Shown here: positions 19,391 through 30,606 of the stretch, piece after piece
Numbering within the stretch: position 1 is the stretch's first letter
Layout: every line of letters starts with the position of its first letter
From: Euglena gracilis
Taxonomy: Eukaryota > Euglenida > Euglenophyceae > Euglenales
DNA length: 64,000 bases
Reading direction: 5' to 3'
Assembly: GCA_039621445.1 (NCBI GenBank)
Contig: CP154955.1
Location: 52,791,384-52,855,383 of the forward strand
The notes under the pieces: model-generated
Told to the model about the DNA's origin: nothing
The model's input: only the letters and a program-made list of their open reading frames with translations
The model's database searches: none
Position numbers and translations under genes: made by a program

Positions 19391-22300
19391 AGTCGAAAAA
19401 AATCGAAAAAATTTTTTTCGCCCGAAACGATGTTTTTTGGCCTCCCGGACCCGGAAAAACCGTTTTCGAGCCGAAAACGAGCGTTTTTCGACCCGCCGGG
19501 GCCCCGTTTTGGGCCGCCGACCCATTGACTTTGGGTCAAAACCGGGTCAAAAAAGTCGAAAAAAATCGAAAAATTTTTTTTCGCCCGAAACGATGTTTTT
19601 TGGCCTCCCGGACCCAGAAAAACCGTTTTCGAGCCGAAAACGAGCGTTTTTCGACCCGCCGGGGCCCCGTTTTGGGCCGCCGACCCATTGACTTTGGGTC
19701 AAAACCGGGTCAAAAAAGTCGAAAAAAATCGAAAAAATTTTTTTTGCCCAAAACGATGTTTTTTGGCCTCCCGGACCCGGAAAAACTGTTTTCGAGCCGA
19801 AAACGAGCGTTTTTCGACCCGCCGGCGCCCCGTTTTGGGCCGCCGACCCATTGACTTTGGGTCAAAACCGGGTCAAAAAAGTCGAAAAAAATCGAAAAAA
19901 TTTTTTCGCCCAAAACGATGCTTTTTGGCCTCCCGGACCTGGAAAAACTGTTTTCGAGCCGAAAACGAGCGTTTTTCGACCCGCCGGCGCCCCGTTTTGG
20001 GCCGCCGACCCATTGACTTTGGGTCAAAACCGGGTCAAAAAAGTCGAAAAAAATCGAAAAAATTTTTTTTGCCCAAAACGATGTTTTTTGGCCTCCCGGA
20101 CCCGGAAAAACTGTTTTTGAGCCGAAAACGAGCGTTTTTCGACCCGCCGGCGCCCCGTTTTGGGCCGCCGACCCATTGACTTTGGGTCAAAACCGGGTCA
20201 AAAAAGTCGAAAAAAATCGAAAAATTTTTTGCCCGAAACGATGTTTTTTGGCCTCCCGGACCTGGAAAAACTGTTTTCGAGCCGAAAACGAGCGTTTTTC
20301 GACCCGCCGGCGCCCCGTTTTGGGCCGCCGACCCATTGACTTTGGGTCAAAACCGGGTCAAAAAAGTCGAAAAAAATCGAAAAATTTTTTTTTTGCCCAA
20401 AACGATGTTTTTTGGCCTCCCGGACCCGGAAAAACTGTTTTCGAGCCGAAAACGAGCGTTTTTCGACCCGCCGGCGCCCCGTTTTGGGCCGCCGACCCAT
20501 TGACTTTGGGTCAAAACCGGGTCAAAAAAGTCGAAAAAAATCGAAAAAATTTTTTTTCCCGAAACGATGTTTTTTGGCCTCCCGGAACTGAAAAACTGTT
20601 TTCGAGCCGAAAACGAGCGTTTTCGCGTTTTTTGGGCCGCCGACCCATTGACTTTGGGTCAAAACCGGGTCAAAAAAGTCGAAAAAAATCGAAAAAATTT
20701 TTTTGCCCGAAACGATGTTTTTTGGCCTCCCGGACCCGGAAAAACTGTTTTCGAGCCGAAAACGAGCGTTTTTCGACCCGCCGGCGCCCCGTTTTGGGCC
20801 GCCGACCCATTGACTTTGGGTCAAAACCGGGTCAAAAAAGTCGAAAAAAATCGAAAAAATTTTTTTTGCCCAAAACGATGTTTTTTGGCCTCCCGGACCC
20901 GGAAAAACTGTTTTCGAGCCGAAAACGAGCGTTTTTCGACCCGCCGGCGCCCCGTTTTGGGCCGCCGACCCATTGACTTTGGGTCAAAACCGGGTCAAAA
21001 AAGTCGAAAAAAATCGAAAATATTTTTTTTTGCCCAAAACGATGTTTTTGGCCTCCCGGACCCGGAAAAACTGTTTTCGAGCCGAAAACGAGCGTTTTTC
21101 GACCCGCCGGCGCCCCGTTTTGGGCCGCCGACCCATTGACTTTGGGTCAAAACCGGGTCAAAAAAGTCGAAAAAAATCGAAAAAAATTTTTTCGCCCAAA
21201 ACGATGCTTTTTGGCCTCCCGGACCTGGAAAAACTGTTTTCGAGCCGAAAACGAGCGTTTTTCGACCCGCCAGCGCCCCGTTTTGGCCCGCCAACCCATT
21301 GACTTCGGACCAAAACCGGGTCAAAAAAGTCGAAAAAAATCGAAAATTTTTTTTGCCCAAAACGATGTTTTTTTGGCCTCCCGGACCCGGAAAAACTGTT
21401 TTCGAGCCGAAAATGAGCGTTTTTCGACCCGCCAGCGCCCCGTTTTGGGCCGCCGACCCATTGACTTTGGGTCAAAACCGGGTCAAAAAAGTCGAAAAAA
21501 ATCGAAAAAAATTTTTTTGCCCAAAACGATGTTTTTTGGCCTCCCGGACCCGGAAAAACTGTTTTCGAGCCGAAAACGAGCGTTTTTCGACCCGCCGGCG
21601 CCCCGTTTTGGGTCGCCGACCCATTGACTTTGGGTCAAAACCGGGTCAAAAAAGTCGAAAAAAATCGAAAAAATTTTTTTTGCCCAAAACGATGTTTTTT
21701 GGCCTCCCGGACCCGGAAAAACTGTTTTCGAGCCGAAAACGAGCGTTTTTCGACCCGCCGGCGCCCCGTTTTGGGCCGCCGACCCATTGACTTTGGGTCA
21801 AAACCGGGTCAAAAAAGTCGAAAAAAATCGAAAAAAATTTTTTTGCCCAAAACGATGTTTTTTGGCCTCCCGGACCCGGAAAAACTGTTTTCGAGCCGAA
21901 AACGAGCGTTTTTCGACCCGCCGGCGCCCCGTTTTGGGCCGCCGACCCATTGACTTTGGGTCAAAACCGGGTCAAAAAAGTCGAAAAAAATCGAAAAATT
22001 TTTTTTTGCCCAAAACGATGTTTTTTGGCCTCCCGGACCCGGAAAAACTGTTTTCGAGCCGAAAACGAGCGTTTTTCGACCCGCCGGCGCCCCGTTTTGG
22101 GCCGCCGACCCATTGACTTTGGGTCAAAACCGGGTCAAAAAAGTCGAAAAAAATCGAAAAAATTTTTTTGCCCAAAACGATGTTTTTTGGCCTCCCGGAC
22201 CTGGAAAAACTGTTTTCGAGCCGAAAACGAGCGTTTTTCGACCCGCCAGCGCCCCGTTTTGGCCCGCCAACCCATTGACTTCGGACCAAAACCGGGTCAA

Positions 22301-22445
22301 AAAATTCGAAGACAATCGGAATTTTTTTTGCCCAAAACAGTGTTTCTTTTTGCCTCCTGGACCCGGAAAAACGGTTTTTGAGCCGAAAATCAGCGTTTTT
22401 CGACCCGCCAGCGCCCCGTTTTGGGCCGCCGACCTACTGACTTTG
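19385..22445. repeat. 163-bp tandem satellite array, about 19 copies
   Basis: The monomer contains TTGACTTTGGGTCAAAACCG, an A/T tract, GATGTTTTTTGGCCTCCCGG and GAGCGTTTTTCGACCCGCC. The period is 163 bp, and the A/T tract length varies by 1-3 bp. One monomer near 20567-20640 has lost about 20 bp. Edge monomers (19.4 kb, 22.3-22.4 kb) are the most diverged. 163 is one more than a multiple of three, so all frames are open over long stretches. The apparent ORFs of 109-266 aa on both strands are repeat artefacts. Confidence 0.95.
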
Positions 22446-22509
22446 GGTCAAAACCGGGTCAAAAAAAAGTCGGAAAAAACTCGAAAATGAGCGTTTTTCA
22501 ACCCCCTCC

Positions 22510-22715
22510 CATGCCCAGGCCGGGCTGGCCGGGCCGCCGGGCCGCCAGCCGGGCCGCCAGCCGGGCCGCCGGGCCGCCAGCCGGGCCAGCCGGACCGCCA
22601 GCCGGGCCGCCGGCCCGGGCCGCCGGGCCGCCGGGCCGCCAGCCGGGCCGCTGGGCCGCCGGGCCGCCAGCTGGGCCGCTGGGCCGCCGGGCCGCTGGCC
22701 GGCCGGGCCGGGGTC
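22510..22715. repeat. GC-only repeat GGGCCGCCGGGCCGCCAGCC
   Basis: Short-period repeats of GCCGGGCCGCCA blocks over about 200 bp, directly abutting the satellite end. No gene is implied. Confidence 0.85.
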
Positions 22716-22819
22716 AATGAAGGGGTGGGGGCGCGCTTATACAGAGCTCAGCACTATTCAAAACCTGGTTTACTCTTTCAATAAATTCCAGGGGCTTATG
22801 AGGGGACCGTGTGGCAAAT

Positions 22820-23395
22820 TCAAAATCTCCTCCCACCTTGGGTACTGCCACCCTTTCCTTTGCAACAAGATGAGTATTTTTTAATCACACGAAACTGACT
22901 TTTCGCTGGGTTCTGGCTAGGTTTACCCCCTGTAGAGGACAAACTGCCTCCAAGAAATGATGACTCTGTATCTGAGCTCTTTCTCAGACAGTTCTCAGAG
23001 GTGCTTTGCATTTTTAATGATGTTTTGTAGATATTCAGTGGTGACCCAAAAGTGGCATACCTGCAGACGTTGGCTTTCCATTTTCTTTTCAATGGAGCGA
23101 AAGTAGGAAAAAACCTCAGTGAACCAAACCCTGGGAGTAACAAAGCTGCTGCATATGCATTTCTTGCAGTGTTGAGGCTGTGAACAGCAAGATCAGGGAT
23201 GGTCACGACTATCTTGTAGACTGTGCAGTCCTGCAGGGACTCCCCTTTGTGCAACAATTGGCCCACCAATGTCCGGAAGGCTGAGTCACATCTTTTGACA
23301 TTTCCCAGATTTTTTATGTAAGTCTCGATATTGGACATCGAAACTTCCTGGGATTGTAATATATGTCTGACAAAATCAAGCAGGCCAAATTCCAC
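22820..23395 (-). pseudogene. DIRS tyrosine recombinase, N-terminal part
   Basis: The frame starting at 23395 reads LDFVRHILQSQEVSMSNIET and later LNTARNAYAAALLLPGFGSL, resembling the SAM-like core-binding domain of DIRS recombinases. In a shifted frame RYATFWVTTEYLQ and RYRVIISWRQFVLYRG follow, the latter resembling the start of the catalytic domain. The HxxR and Tyr motifs are absent before the sequence gives way to the GC repeat, so it is truncated. Confidence 0.5.
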
Positions 23396-24344
23396 CTTGG
23401 GGGGGACATCTGCTCCCCACAGCAGTTGGTGAACAGACCCCAGTGGGGGGTACCAGCAAAACTTTGCTGCCTGGCTGTCTGATTGCCATTAATTTGCGCC
23501 ACCATGATGTTAAAGCCCAGTGGGGTACGATCAACAGACAAGTCAGGTCTAGGTTTAACGTTAATCTCTGAACCCAATAGGAAATGATGCTCCAGGGAGG
23601 GTTTGCACAAACAGGGGGGAGGCCCCTTAAATCTGCTTTCAAGGCATACACCAGCAAAGCCCCTTGGTGGGGGTACCAACGAACAAAGTGGGCAATTTTT
23701 TGTTGCTGGGTGTGCAAAACATGTCCACCTCTGGGGTTATGTCTTTTTTAAAAACTGAGCAATTTGGTAAAAAATGTGTAGATTTAGGGTATAATCCCCT
23801 GTGAAATAAGTGATTTGCTTTTCTTGACAATGGTACAGAAGGGGTTTTCAGATGGAATTTAAGTAGGGCTTCTTCCCTCCCCATTTTTCTAAATAGCTCG
23901 CAGCTACCGGGCTGTCCACGTGGAGGACAATTTTTTGTTTGGGCTTTTTCAAATTTATTGTTTCCACTGTCGACATCCTCTCTTTTTCGTTGTTGTGAAG
24001 GACATGCAGGTCCCTTACGAAAATACTGCACCTGTTGGCCTGAGTTTTTGTCCAGCCCCCCCCCACTACCAGGTGCTGCTGTCTGAGAACAGTTTCTGAG
24101 AGGCCTGGGATTTAAATGCCCTGCCCACAACTGGGTGTAAAAATGCTTTCAATTGCACAATTTGATCCTTGACCCCCTGGGGAGTGGTTAGGGTGTGGTC
24201 CCAACCCCACTTTGTGTGCAGATCCACCATTTTGCAAAGTTGATCTGTAAGAATTCTGAGAAATGGCAGTGAGATTAAATAGCTTCTGACTTGCCCCACA
24301 ATAGAACTGAGTTTTCGGCAGCTCGTTTTTTGTGCTGTGAGCAC
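23376..24344 (-). pseudogene. DIRS RNase H and EVD region, broken
   Basis: 24344-24066 reads YLISLPFLRILTDQLCKMVD to QKLFSDSSTW, the RT-RNase H connection and first catalytic Asp. A frameshift in a G9 run at 24057-24065 follows. 24066-23848 then has VLHVDSPVAASYLEKWGGKK, the next RNase H motif. 24130-23639 and 23717-23376 carry ITPEVDMFCTPSNKKLPTLF and related downstream sequence. The same gene therefore needs at least three frame changes. Confidence 0.65.
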
Positions 24345-24433
24345 TTTGCCTAGCTCCTTTCTTAAGGATTTTATAATTTCCTGAGGAATTTATAGTTGGC
24401 CTTTTTTCATATTGATCCACTGGCACAAATGCT

Positions 24434-24989
24434 TTATTTGCTGTGTGGGTAACAGACAGGATTTGGTAAGGTTAATCTGAAACCTGCCAGTAAAAGTTCC
24501 TTTTTCATTTCTGCCAAATGTTGAGCTGGTTTCTTCTTGCCAGGTGCCAACAGCAAAATGTCGTTCAGGTAGATGAAAACTACCACTCCTTCCTTTCTCC
24601 ATTTTCCTTCCCAGACACTCATGTGAGTCATAAATTTTTGTGACAGGCGGCTTATACCAAAGAATGCAGCTTCAAATTGCCAAATTCCCTCCCCACTTGC
24701 ATGCAAACATGTTTTTACAGGCTGCTGTGCAGTTTCAAGTGAAAATAAGCATCTTTCAGATCGATTTTTCCACAATACCAACCTTTTCTTAAGGATGTAA
24801 AGCTGTTTCCCATGTGCTCCAGTCTGATTTTTTGGGGAGAAAAATGGGGAGATTTAAGTGGAGATTTAACTCTCGACAATCTGAAGTCAGACTTTCCTTT
24901 GTAGTTTCCTGCTTTTTTTTGGAAATGATGAAAAACGGGACAAAATGCTTGCCTCCTCTGGGAGGATTTGCCGGGTTGCCCCTGCACAT
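24434..24989 (-). pseudogene. DIRS reverse transcriptase, broken, catalytic box YLND
   Basis: 24989-24789 has FVPFFIISKKKQETTKESLT and DCRELNLHLNLP. A shifted frame gives LRKGWYCGKIDLKDAYFHL (motif A with its Asp). 24781-24434 gives EAAFFGISRLSQKFMTHM and VVVFIYLNDILLLAPGKK. The usual YxDD is YLND, so one metal-binding Asp is lost. Downstream, 24602-24390 continues the thumb. Confidence 0.75.
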
Positions 24990-25583
24990 TCGTATTCTCT
25001 CAGAATTTTCTTGGCAGTCATTATTTCTTGGAGGATGTTGAAGGGATCTTTTAAGGACATCTGAGGAGGAGGGGAAGATCTGCTATAACTCCTCCCTCGT
25101 CACGTTTAATATTTCTCTGCCGGCTCCTGCTTTGGCCCAATTGTGAATGCTCGCTTGCAGTGCCCTGTAAAGGGGCACCCCTGGGTATAATGTGTCTGGG
25201 GATTCCACAGGCCCGTCACTGGGGTCCTTCCCCCTGGCTGCCCCATCACTGGGTTCACCTCTGGCTGCCCCATCACTGGGGCTACAAGCTGGCCCTGCTA
25301 TAGTGCTTCCAAAGACAGGCTTTCCCTCTGTTTTTGAATGATCGGGGAAGGTCCATGCCTGCAGTGGGGAGGTACATATAAGGCTGGGGGGTCTGGGCTT
25401 CTAGGGGGGCACTGTCTGAACCAATATTTGGCCTCCCCACCACCAAGGGTTGATGTGGTGTTAATGATATTGAATGTGGTGACCTCCATTGGTCTTCAGG
25501 GCCATCTGGCCTGACTGGCCTCCACTGGCCTTCTCTCCAGATCTTCAGTTGTCTCGGAATTGGCTTGTTGCGCCTGGAGGGTT

Positions 25584-26153
25584 TTATTTTGAGGGTTCTT
25601 GGGGGAAAGTTGGACATAGCTTTCCCCTATGGTATATTCCCACGCTGGGATACTGGCTGCAATAGCCTTGCATCTGGGCCCACTGATCTCTTGAGCGATG
25701 GCTGCCATAGCCTTGAATCTGGGCCCGATGCCCTGTTGAATGATGGCTGCCATAACCACTTTGAAAGTGCTCTCCATGATTCTGACGTGAACCCCTTGGC
25801 TTTCTTATGTTTCTTGAAAGGCTGCCATTGCCCTTGCTTTTTCCGCTGGAAGGGGGGGACAGAGATAAAAGGGGGGGGCGGTCTGTTCGACCTGTGATTG
25901 TACCCCCCTTATTTCTCTTTGTCTTCCTGACCACAGTTGTCCATGTTCCATGGACGGAAGCCAAGTTGAGTGGGTGATTTTGAAATCCATGATCTAGCGG
26001 GAGGGGTGTTTGCGATGGCCATGGACTGACGTGTTTCTGCCGCCGCTCCAGCTTCTGCAGCTTCTGCTGTATCTCCACCTTCCCCAGCTTCAGCTGCCCT
26101 CTTGGAAGTTCTTTGCAGTTCTTCTTGGCAGTCTCAGTTTCTTGGAAGTTCAT
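25584..26153 (-). CDS. DIRS ORF1 / gag-like protein, 189 aa
   Basis: The frame starts at 26153 with a Lys-rich helical segment (QLKLGKVEIQQKLQKLERRQ) and then Ser/Gly/His/Gln-rich repeats of the type SGYGSHHSTGHRAQIQGYGSHRS. It lies upstream of the RT on the same strand. DIRS elements usually encode a poorly conserved gag-like ORF in this position, hence the call. No zinc finger is seen. Confidence 0.4.
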   Translation of the reverse strand: MNFQETETAKKNCKELPRGQLKLGKVEIQQKLQKLERRQKHVSPWPSQTPLPLDHGFQNHPLNLASVHGTWTTVVRKTKRNKGGTITGRTDRPPLLSLSPPSSGKSKGNGSLSRNIRKPRGSRQNHGEHFQSGYGSHHSTGHRAQIQGYGSHRSRDQWAQMQGYCSQYPSVGIYHRGKLCPTFPQEPSK

Positions 26154-26700
26154 TCTTCATGTAAGTCCAGCAGTTAACTTTTGGCTTCGTAATTGCAAGG
26201 TTTCTGGGGAATAGGAATCGGCCAACTCCGGCCGCAAAAATGAGAATGGTCTCAAGGATCAAACCCATTCTATAAGAAGTCGAGGCCAGTCCCCCACAAA
26301 AGGCAACGGTGGAGGCCACAAGATGGACATTCGCCAAATTACCCTGCAACTCAAAGCCCCAGTGCAGGCAGATGGAATGTGGGCCAAGGGAGACAACCGA
26401 CCAGGCCTTGGAGGCCAAGTCTGCAGGCTCACGCCCACTGGACGGGGCATAAAATGACTGCCTAATACCCTTGAAATGTCTCCCATTAGCATCCACCCAA
26501 AGGGGAAAAGAGGGGCCCGCACAGGCCTCCCAAGACGTCCAATGCATCTGGAGACTGACGTCAAATCAAGCCAAAGGCAAAGAGAAGCGAGCCATGGGAG
26601 CCAGGGCCATTACGGCAACAATTTGAAGCCCACTGGGGGCATCACTTTACAGGCACTGGGGGCCAGAAGCTAATCAGCTGCATGATTCTATGCCCGCCCA
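26154..26700 (-). other. Open minus-strand frame 26547-26134, unassigned
   Basis: A 137-aa frame (MHWTSWEACAGPSFPLWVDA) overlaps the ORF1 start in another phase. It has Trp and hydrophobic stretches but no recognised domain. It may be 5' sequence of the DIRS element or unrelated. Confidence 0.3.
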
Positions 26701-26703
26701 GAC

Positions 26704-27038
26704 ATGCCTCGTGGGGGATGTAATCTACAAGCTATTGAAAGTGATAGGCTGCAATGTCCTCAGTGTGAAAAGGCTTTTGCATCGAATAGGCTTTTGCTGA
26801 GGCACTGCGTAATCAGCATTCCACAGTCATTTCCAATGTTGACAGTCCTATGTTCTTCACCTGCAGCAAATGCAATGATCACTTTGGCGACGAGGTCTTT
26901 TATGACGCCATTTTGAAAGGTGCAACTCTTCTGTCCCACTACCTCGTCACGCGTGTACCCTTATTGCAAGGAAGCATTATAGGGACGGCAAATCATGAGG
27001 CGCCAAGTTTTAGGTTGTGTGAAGGCACCAATTCGTAG
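26704..27038 (+). pseudogene. Cys/His finger fragment, Helitron N-terminus?
   Basis: Two frames give LQCPQCEKAFASNRLLLRH (a C2H2-like half) and FFTCSKCNDHFGDEVFYDA then LLSH. The two CxxC pairs are about 40 residues apart once one frameshift is allowed. Some Helitron Rep proteins have N-terminal zinc fingers, and the next coding signals downstream are Helitron, but the link is inferred. Confidence 0.4.
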
Positions 27039-27061
27039 CTTGTCACGAAGGCGCTTGTTCT

Positions 27062-27520
27062 ATGAGGAGAGCGTGGACACAGGCATCTGTGGCGTTGAGG
27101 GTATTGTGCAAACCGCCGAAGGTGCCGTGGGAGGATTGCAATGCGCAGAACATGGTGCACAAAGTGCTGCACGAGGCGTTGAGGGGGGGGTGCAGTGTGG
27201 TGGAGGGTATGGTGCATGCCGGAGAAGGTGCGGCGGGAGGAGAACGTGGTGCACGTGACGTGGAGAGGCAGGTACCATGTGGTTGGGGGTATGGTGCATG
27301 CCGCCGAAGGTGCCGTGGGATGAATGCAAAGCGCAAAACATGGTGCCCACGTGGCGTGCAGGGGTGGTGTAGAGGGGTGGAGGGTATGGTGCATGCCGCC
27401 GAAAGTGCCGCGGGAGGAATGCAAGGCGCAGAACGTGGTGCACATGGTGTGCATGGGGGGTGCAATGGGGTTCAGGGTGTGGTGCATGCCATTGAAGGTG
27501 CTGAGCACAGGGCCCAAGGT
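27062..27520. repeat. Imperfect ~85-110-bp tandem repeat, about five units
   Basis: The phrase GTATGGTGCATGCC(G/A) recurs at about 27205, 27287, 27383 and 27477, each with nearby GGAATGCAA(G/A)GC and GTGGTGCAC(A/G)TG. It is GC-rich and lies inside the presumed Helitron. ORFs through it are His/Pro-rich repeat translations. Confidence 0.65.
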
Positions 27521-27799
27521 GCAGCATGCGGGGTTTTGGGAGCAACATTCGGAGGTCAGAGAAGCTTTGTGTGGGAACAGTTGTGAGCTTCATCGAGGAT
27601 GAATTGCCCACTAATGAAATTAGATGATGGACAATTGGCACTATTGCTGAGTTTCGAGCCCTCTAATGAAACTTAATTTCGATCGTTTGGTGGGTGGAAA
27701 TCATTAGCGTCGGTCATACGGGGATGGTGGGATTCAACTGGGTAGGGTACGTGGCGGGCAAGCCCGTATCCATTTCCAAGTACCGAGTGGGATGAAGTT

Positions 27800-28824
27800 T
27801 TGCAACAACTGGAGAATGAAGAACTGACGCCGGAAAGGGTTGTTTCCATGGTGAAAGAATGGGAAGAAAACGTTGGTGTCCTTGACAACATAAACATTTC
27901 TCAAGTGTGTGGCGTTGAAGACGTCATTGAAGTGAAACCAATTTTACCTCATTCTTTACACGTGCTGCAATTGAATGTAGTCGAAAAAAAGTGTTGGCCA
28001 CAATACCCCCCCAATACCATTGCCATCTTTGCATTGTACAACATGGGGTGAATTTGTATAGGTTACATGGTGTCCATGAAACCAGATATGTGCATTTTTG
28101 CGAACACTTCCTGAAATAACTAATTCACCACCGCGATCTGTTGCCAGTGGAAAACGTTTTGGCATGAGGTCAGGGTTTCCTGCATTGACAGCGCTGGAGA
28201 ACCGCCTCATTGCCCCTTTAGGACCTGCTTCACAATAGTTAAACTGGTGGCCATAGGAGGTGGTCATGGCGTGGGGTTGGGCATCAAGGGACACACTACC
28301 TCATTTACCCGTGAAGGGTTAGAACAAACCATTTTGGTCCTTCCAAAATGTGCCTCGTTTGAGAGAAACTAAAGTTTTATTTCTGGGGGCAAAGCCGCAA
28401 TGGGATCAAGTCCTGGCAACTGAACGCTGCAGGGCCAAAATCCAACGAATTTTCACGGTCAATTGGGATAAGTTTATACAATGGCGTGTCGTGTTGAAGC
28501 ACATTAGTCCATTGTACGCAACTGTTGAAATTTTGCAACGGGAAACATCTGAGGTACATGCTTTCTCTTCCACTTTTTTTTGAAAGGGTTAAAATTGTGG
28601 AAGAAACTGAGGAAACAACATGTGATGCCCGCATGACTGCGGATATTGCAAACCCTTCTGATCAAACGGAAACAAATGGCATCAACGATGCAGTTTTGGG
28701 TGTGGATGGCACCATCGTGGGTTTTGCACGTAATGACCTCCCAGCAGTGAACCAATGCATTCAGGACATTTTGAAAAAATGGTGCGACGACGTTTGCTCA
28801 TCGGGATTAAACCCCTGTGAATGA
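27800..28824 (+). pseudogene. Helitron Rep N-terminal region, fragments
   Basis: 27800-28051 (LENEELTPERVVSMVKEWEE) and 28525-28824 (VKIVEETEETTCDARMTADI to LPAVNQCIQDILKKWCDD) are acidic, helical segments in the right place and strand to precede the Helitron-like N domain. 28060-28340 is frameshifted beyond recognition. The assignment rests on context. Confidence 0.35.
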
Positions 28825-28862
28825 GTTCACACGCAATGCACGTCTGCTAGTAGTTTCCAACT

Positions 28863-29290
28863 TTGTTCATGACATATCAAGGGACTGAAAAAAACAGTGG
28901 GTTGTGTACCGAGACTGTACGTCATCTTATGTATCAACATAACCACAGGTTTGCCCAGAGCCAGGACTTCGTGCTTCTCATATTCAATCAAAAGTTAGGA
29001 CAAGTGGCTATCCGGAGCATATGTCGTCGCCTCAAAATGATCCCTTCGTTTGAACTCGTTTTGAAAACGCCGTGAATAGCGGTGATTTTAAAGAACACTT
29101 TGAGGAGGCAATCAAGAATACAACGGGTTCGTTGACTACAAAACTACTGATGGAGTTTTTGCCCGTCGTCCGCATTTGTCATAGTATTGTGCCCCTTGGG
29201 GCTTCCAAAAGATGTGCCACTGTGGGTAAAATGCAGGAATGCTTGCGTGGTTTGGGATGCCGTCCGTTTTCTTCACATTGCGCCAAATGA
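28863..29290 (+). pseudogene. Helitron-like N domain
   Basis: 28863-29075 contains HRFAQSQDFVLLIFNQKLGQ, matching the usual 'H-RF--D--F-F--FN' block. 29072-29290 contains LLMEFLPVVRICHSIVPLGA and KRCATVGKMQECLRGLGCRP, corresponding to the conserved 'R----IG-L-----G-P' segment. A frameshift at about 29,240 leads into the next block (29187-29570 frame). Confidence 0.6.
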
Positions 29291-29690
29291 GGTGGATAAT
29301 GTGTTAACACTCGCCCCGTGTATGGGAAACGTAAAACTATCACTCCAAATGCCTGAAATGTCGGCAACGTTATCTGCAATATCGAACAACCCCGTGGCTG
29401 CTGCTCGCATATTTGAGGGACAAGTGCTTGCCTTCATGAAAGTGCTGTTAGTGGTGCCCGATGCACAAACTACCCGAAAAAATGAATCCATGTGTTCCAG
29501 AAAAGTTGGCATGCATGGGACGCCAATAGATGCAGTCACTTGCACCGAGGCTCAATCCCGAGCTTTATAGCACGGGCACGGCGTATTCTGCGGTTTAATT
29601 CTACCGCACACATTGTATGTAATTGTTCACGACGAAGAAGCAATAAAGGTTGCAGCAAGGGCTCTAGATTACCACGTTTGCACTAGTCTA
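29187..29690 (+). pseudogene. Helitron Rep nuclease core with HUH motif
   Basis: The frame reads VRFLHIAPNEVDNVLTLAPC, SNNPVAAARIFEGQVLAFMK and VTCTEAQSRAL, then TAG (29568-29570), then HGHGVFCGLILP. This corresponds to the Rep sequence 'P-D------P-A-A--F' followed by 'E-Q-R--LH-HG'. The HGH at 29571-29579 is the metal-binding HUH pair, separated from its usual Leu by the stop. The stop makes this copy inactive. Confidence 0.7.
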
Positions 29691-29739
29691 TCCAAAGATA
29701 TGCATTCAAAAAAGGGTGGAAAGGCAAAGGAGCATTGTC

Positions 29740-30600
29740 CAGCGCCTCGAATGTTAGTATAAACAGAAGGAAAACTCCCACTGCATGAAAATGTTGAGGA
29801 AGCATATACGTCCATAATGGAATTTGTGGAAGAAGTCATGGGGGCACTGCAAATACCCCGCTGTTTCAGACCTAGTTGCGGAAAACACCTGCCGGACGGT
29901 TTGGATGCCGTTTTGGCCTGCCGCGTGCGTGTGGGTACCACTTGGCCGAAACAGGGCCCCATCTTTTTGTTGCGCGTAAAATAGAAACAGGTGGACATGA
30001 TTTACAGGAGATCCCATTGGAACACACTGCAAATATTGCACAGCTACCATAGTTGATAGCCACTTAGTGGTATGGGAAACGAAGCGACCACACAAATGTG
30101 ATGGTTGCGTCGTCGATTAAAGCAAACGTGTTTCTTTTTTCCTTGCCTGAATCTCAATTGCGCAATTTCTAGGAGGGGTGGTGGGGGTGCTGGCATTGGC
30201 AAATTATGCCGTTGGATATTGCACAAAGAACCCTGTGAATTTGGGTGGGGTTTTATCAGTCTTGCGTCGTGTCCTAGGAGAAATTGAGGAACCGCTCGGA
30301 CACTAAATGCAAGAGATGGAAGATTATGCCGTACTTTTGAAACGTATTGTTAATGCCATGCACCGAAAGATTGAGCTGGGTGCCCAAATGGAAGCTACGG
30401 CAGTACTACGTTATCAACCGTGGCATACATCCCATATACTTGTCATTGTAAATACCTGGCATTACGTCGCTAGATTGACTGCTCTTTTCCCTGCTATGGC
30501 AGAATCAGAGGACAGAAAGTCAAATGAAGTCAAATTTCGTGCTCAAAAAAGACTTTAAAAAAACAGGGCGCGGTCACTGGCACTGCAGACATAGACGGAC
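29740..30600 (+). pseudogene. Helitron Rep, catalytic-tyrosine part
   Basis: 29870-30060 encodes CRFGLPRACGYHLAETGPHL and VARKIETGGHDLQEIPLEHT. 30180-30300 encodes ALANYAVGYCTKNP, the Y-x3-Y-xx-K catalytic motif. 30307-30558 continues IELGAQMEATAVLRYQPWHT. These match successive Rep blocks in order, in more than one frame. Confidence 0.65.
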
Positions 30601-30606
30601 TGGGGG

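Larger units (their letters stand above)
22820..26153 (-). mobile_element. Decayed DIRS-like (tyrosine recombinase) retrotransposon
   Basis: In minus orientation the order is gag-like ORF, RT, RNase H with an EVD block, then a tyrosine-recombinase N-domain. The key RT phrase GKIDLKDAYFHL and the block ITPEVDMFCTPSNKKLPTLF are typical of DIRS RT-RNase H, not of LTR elements. I find no LTR, PBS or PPT around it. Every domain carries frameshifts and the recombinase is truncated at its 3' end. The outer boundaries and terminal repeats could not be located. Confidence 0.7.

Noticed and set aside
19385-22445. Long proteins (up to 266 aa, FFxPKRCFLASRTRKNCF repeats) across the satellite
   Set aside because: They are translations of a 163-bp tandem repeat, open in several frames on both strands only because the monomer lacks stops.
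19385-22445. CRISPR array
   Set aside because: The repeats are contiguous 163-bp monomers without unique spacers, in a eukaryotic repeat context.
29754-30095. Minus-strand frame with HVHLFLFY as a Rep HUH motif
   Set aside because: The plus strand of the same DNA continues the Rep protein in order (CRFGLPRACGYHLAE), so the minus-strand motif is a shadow.
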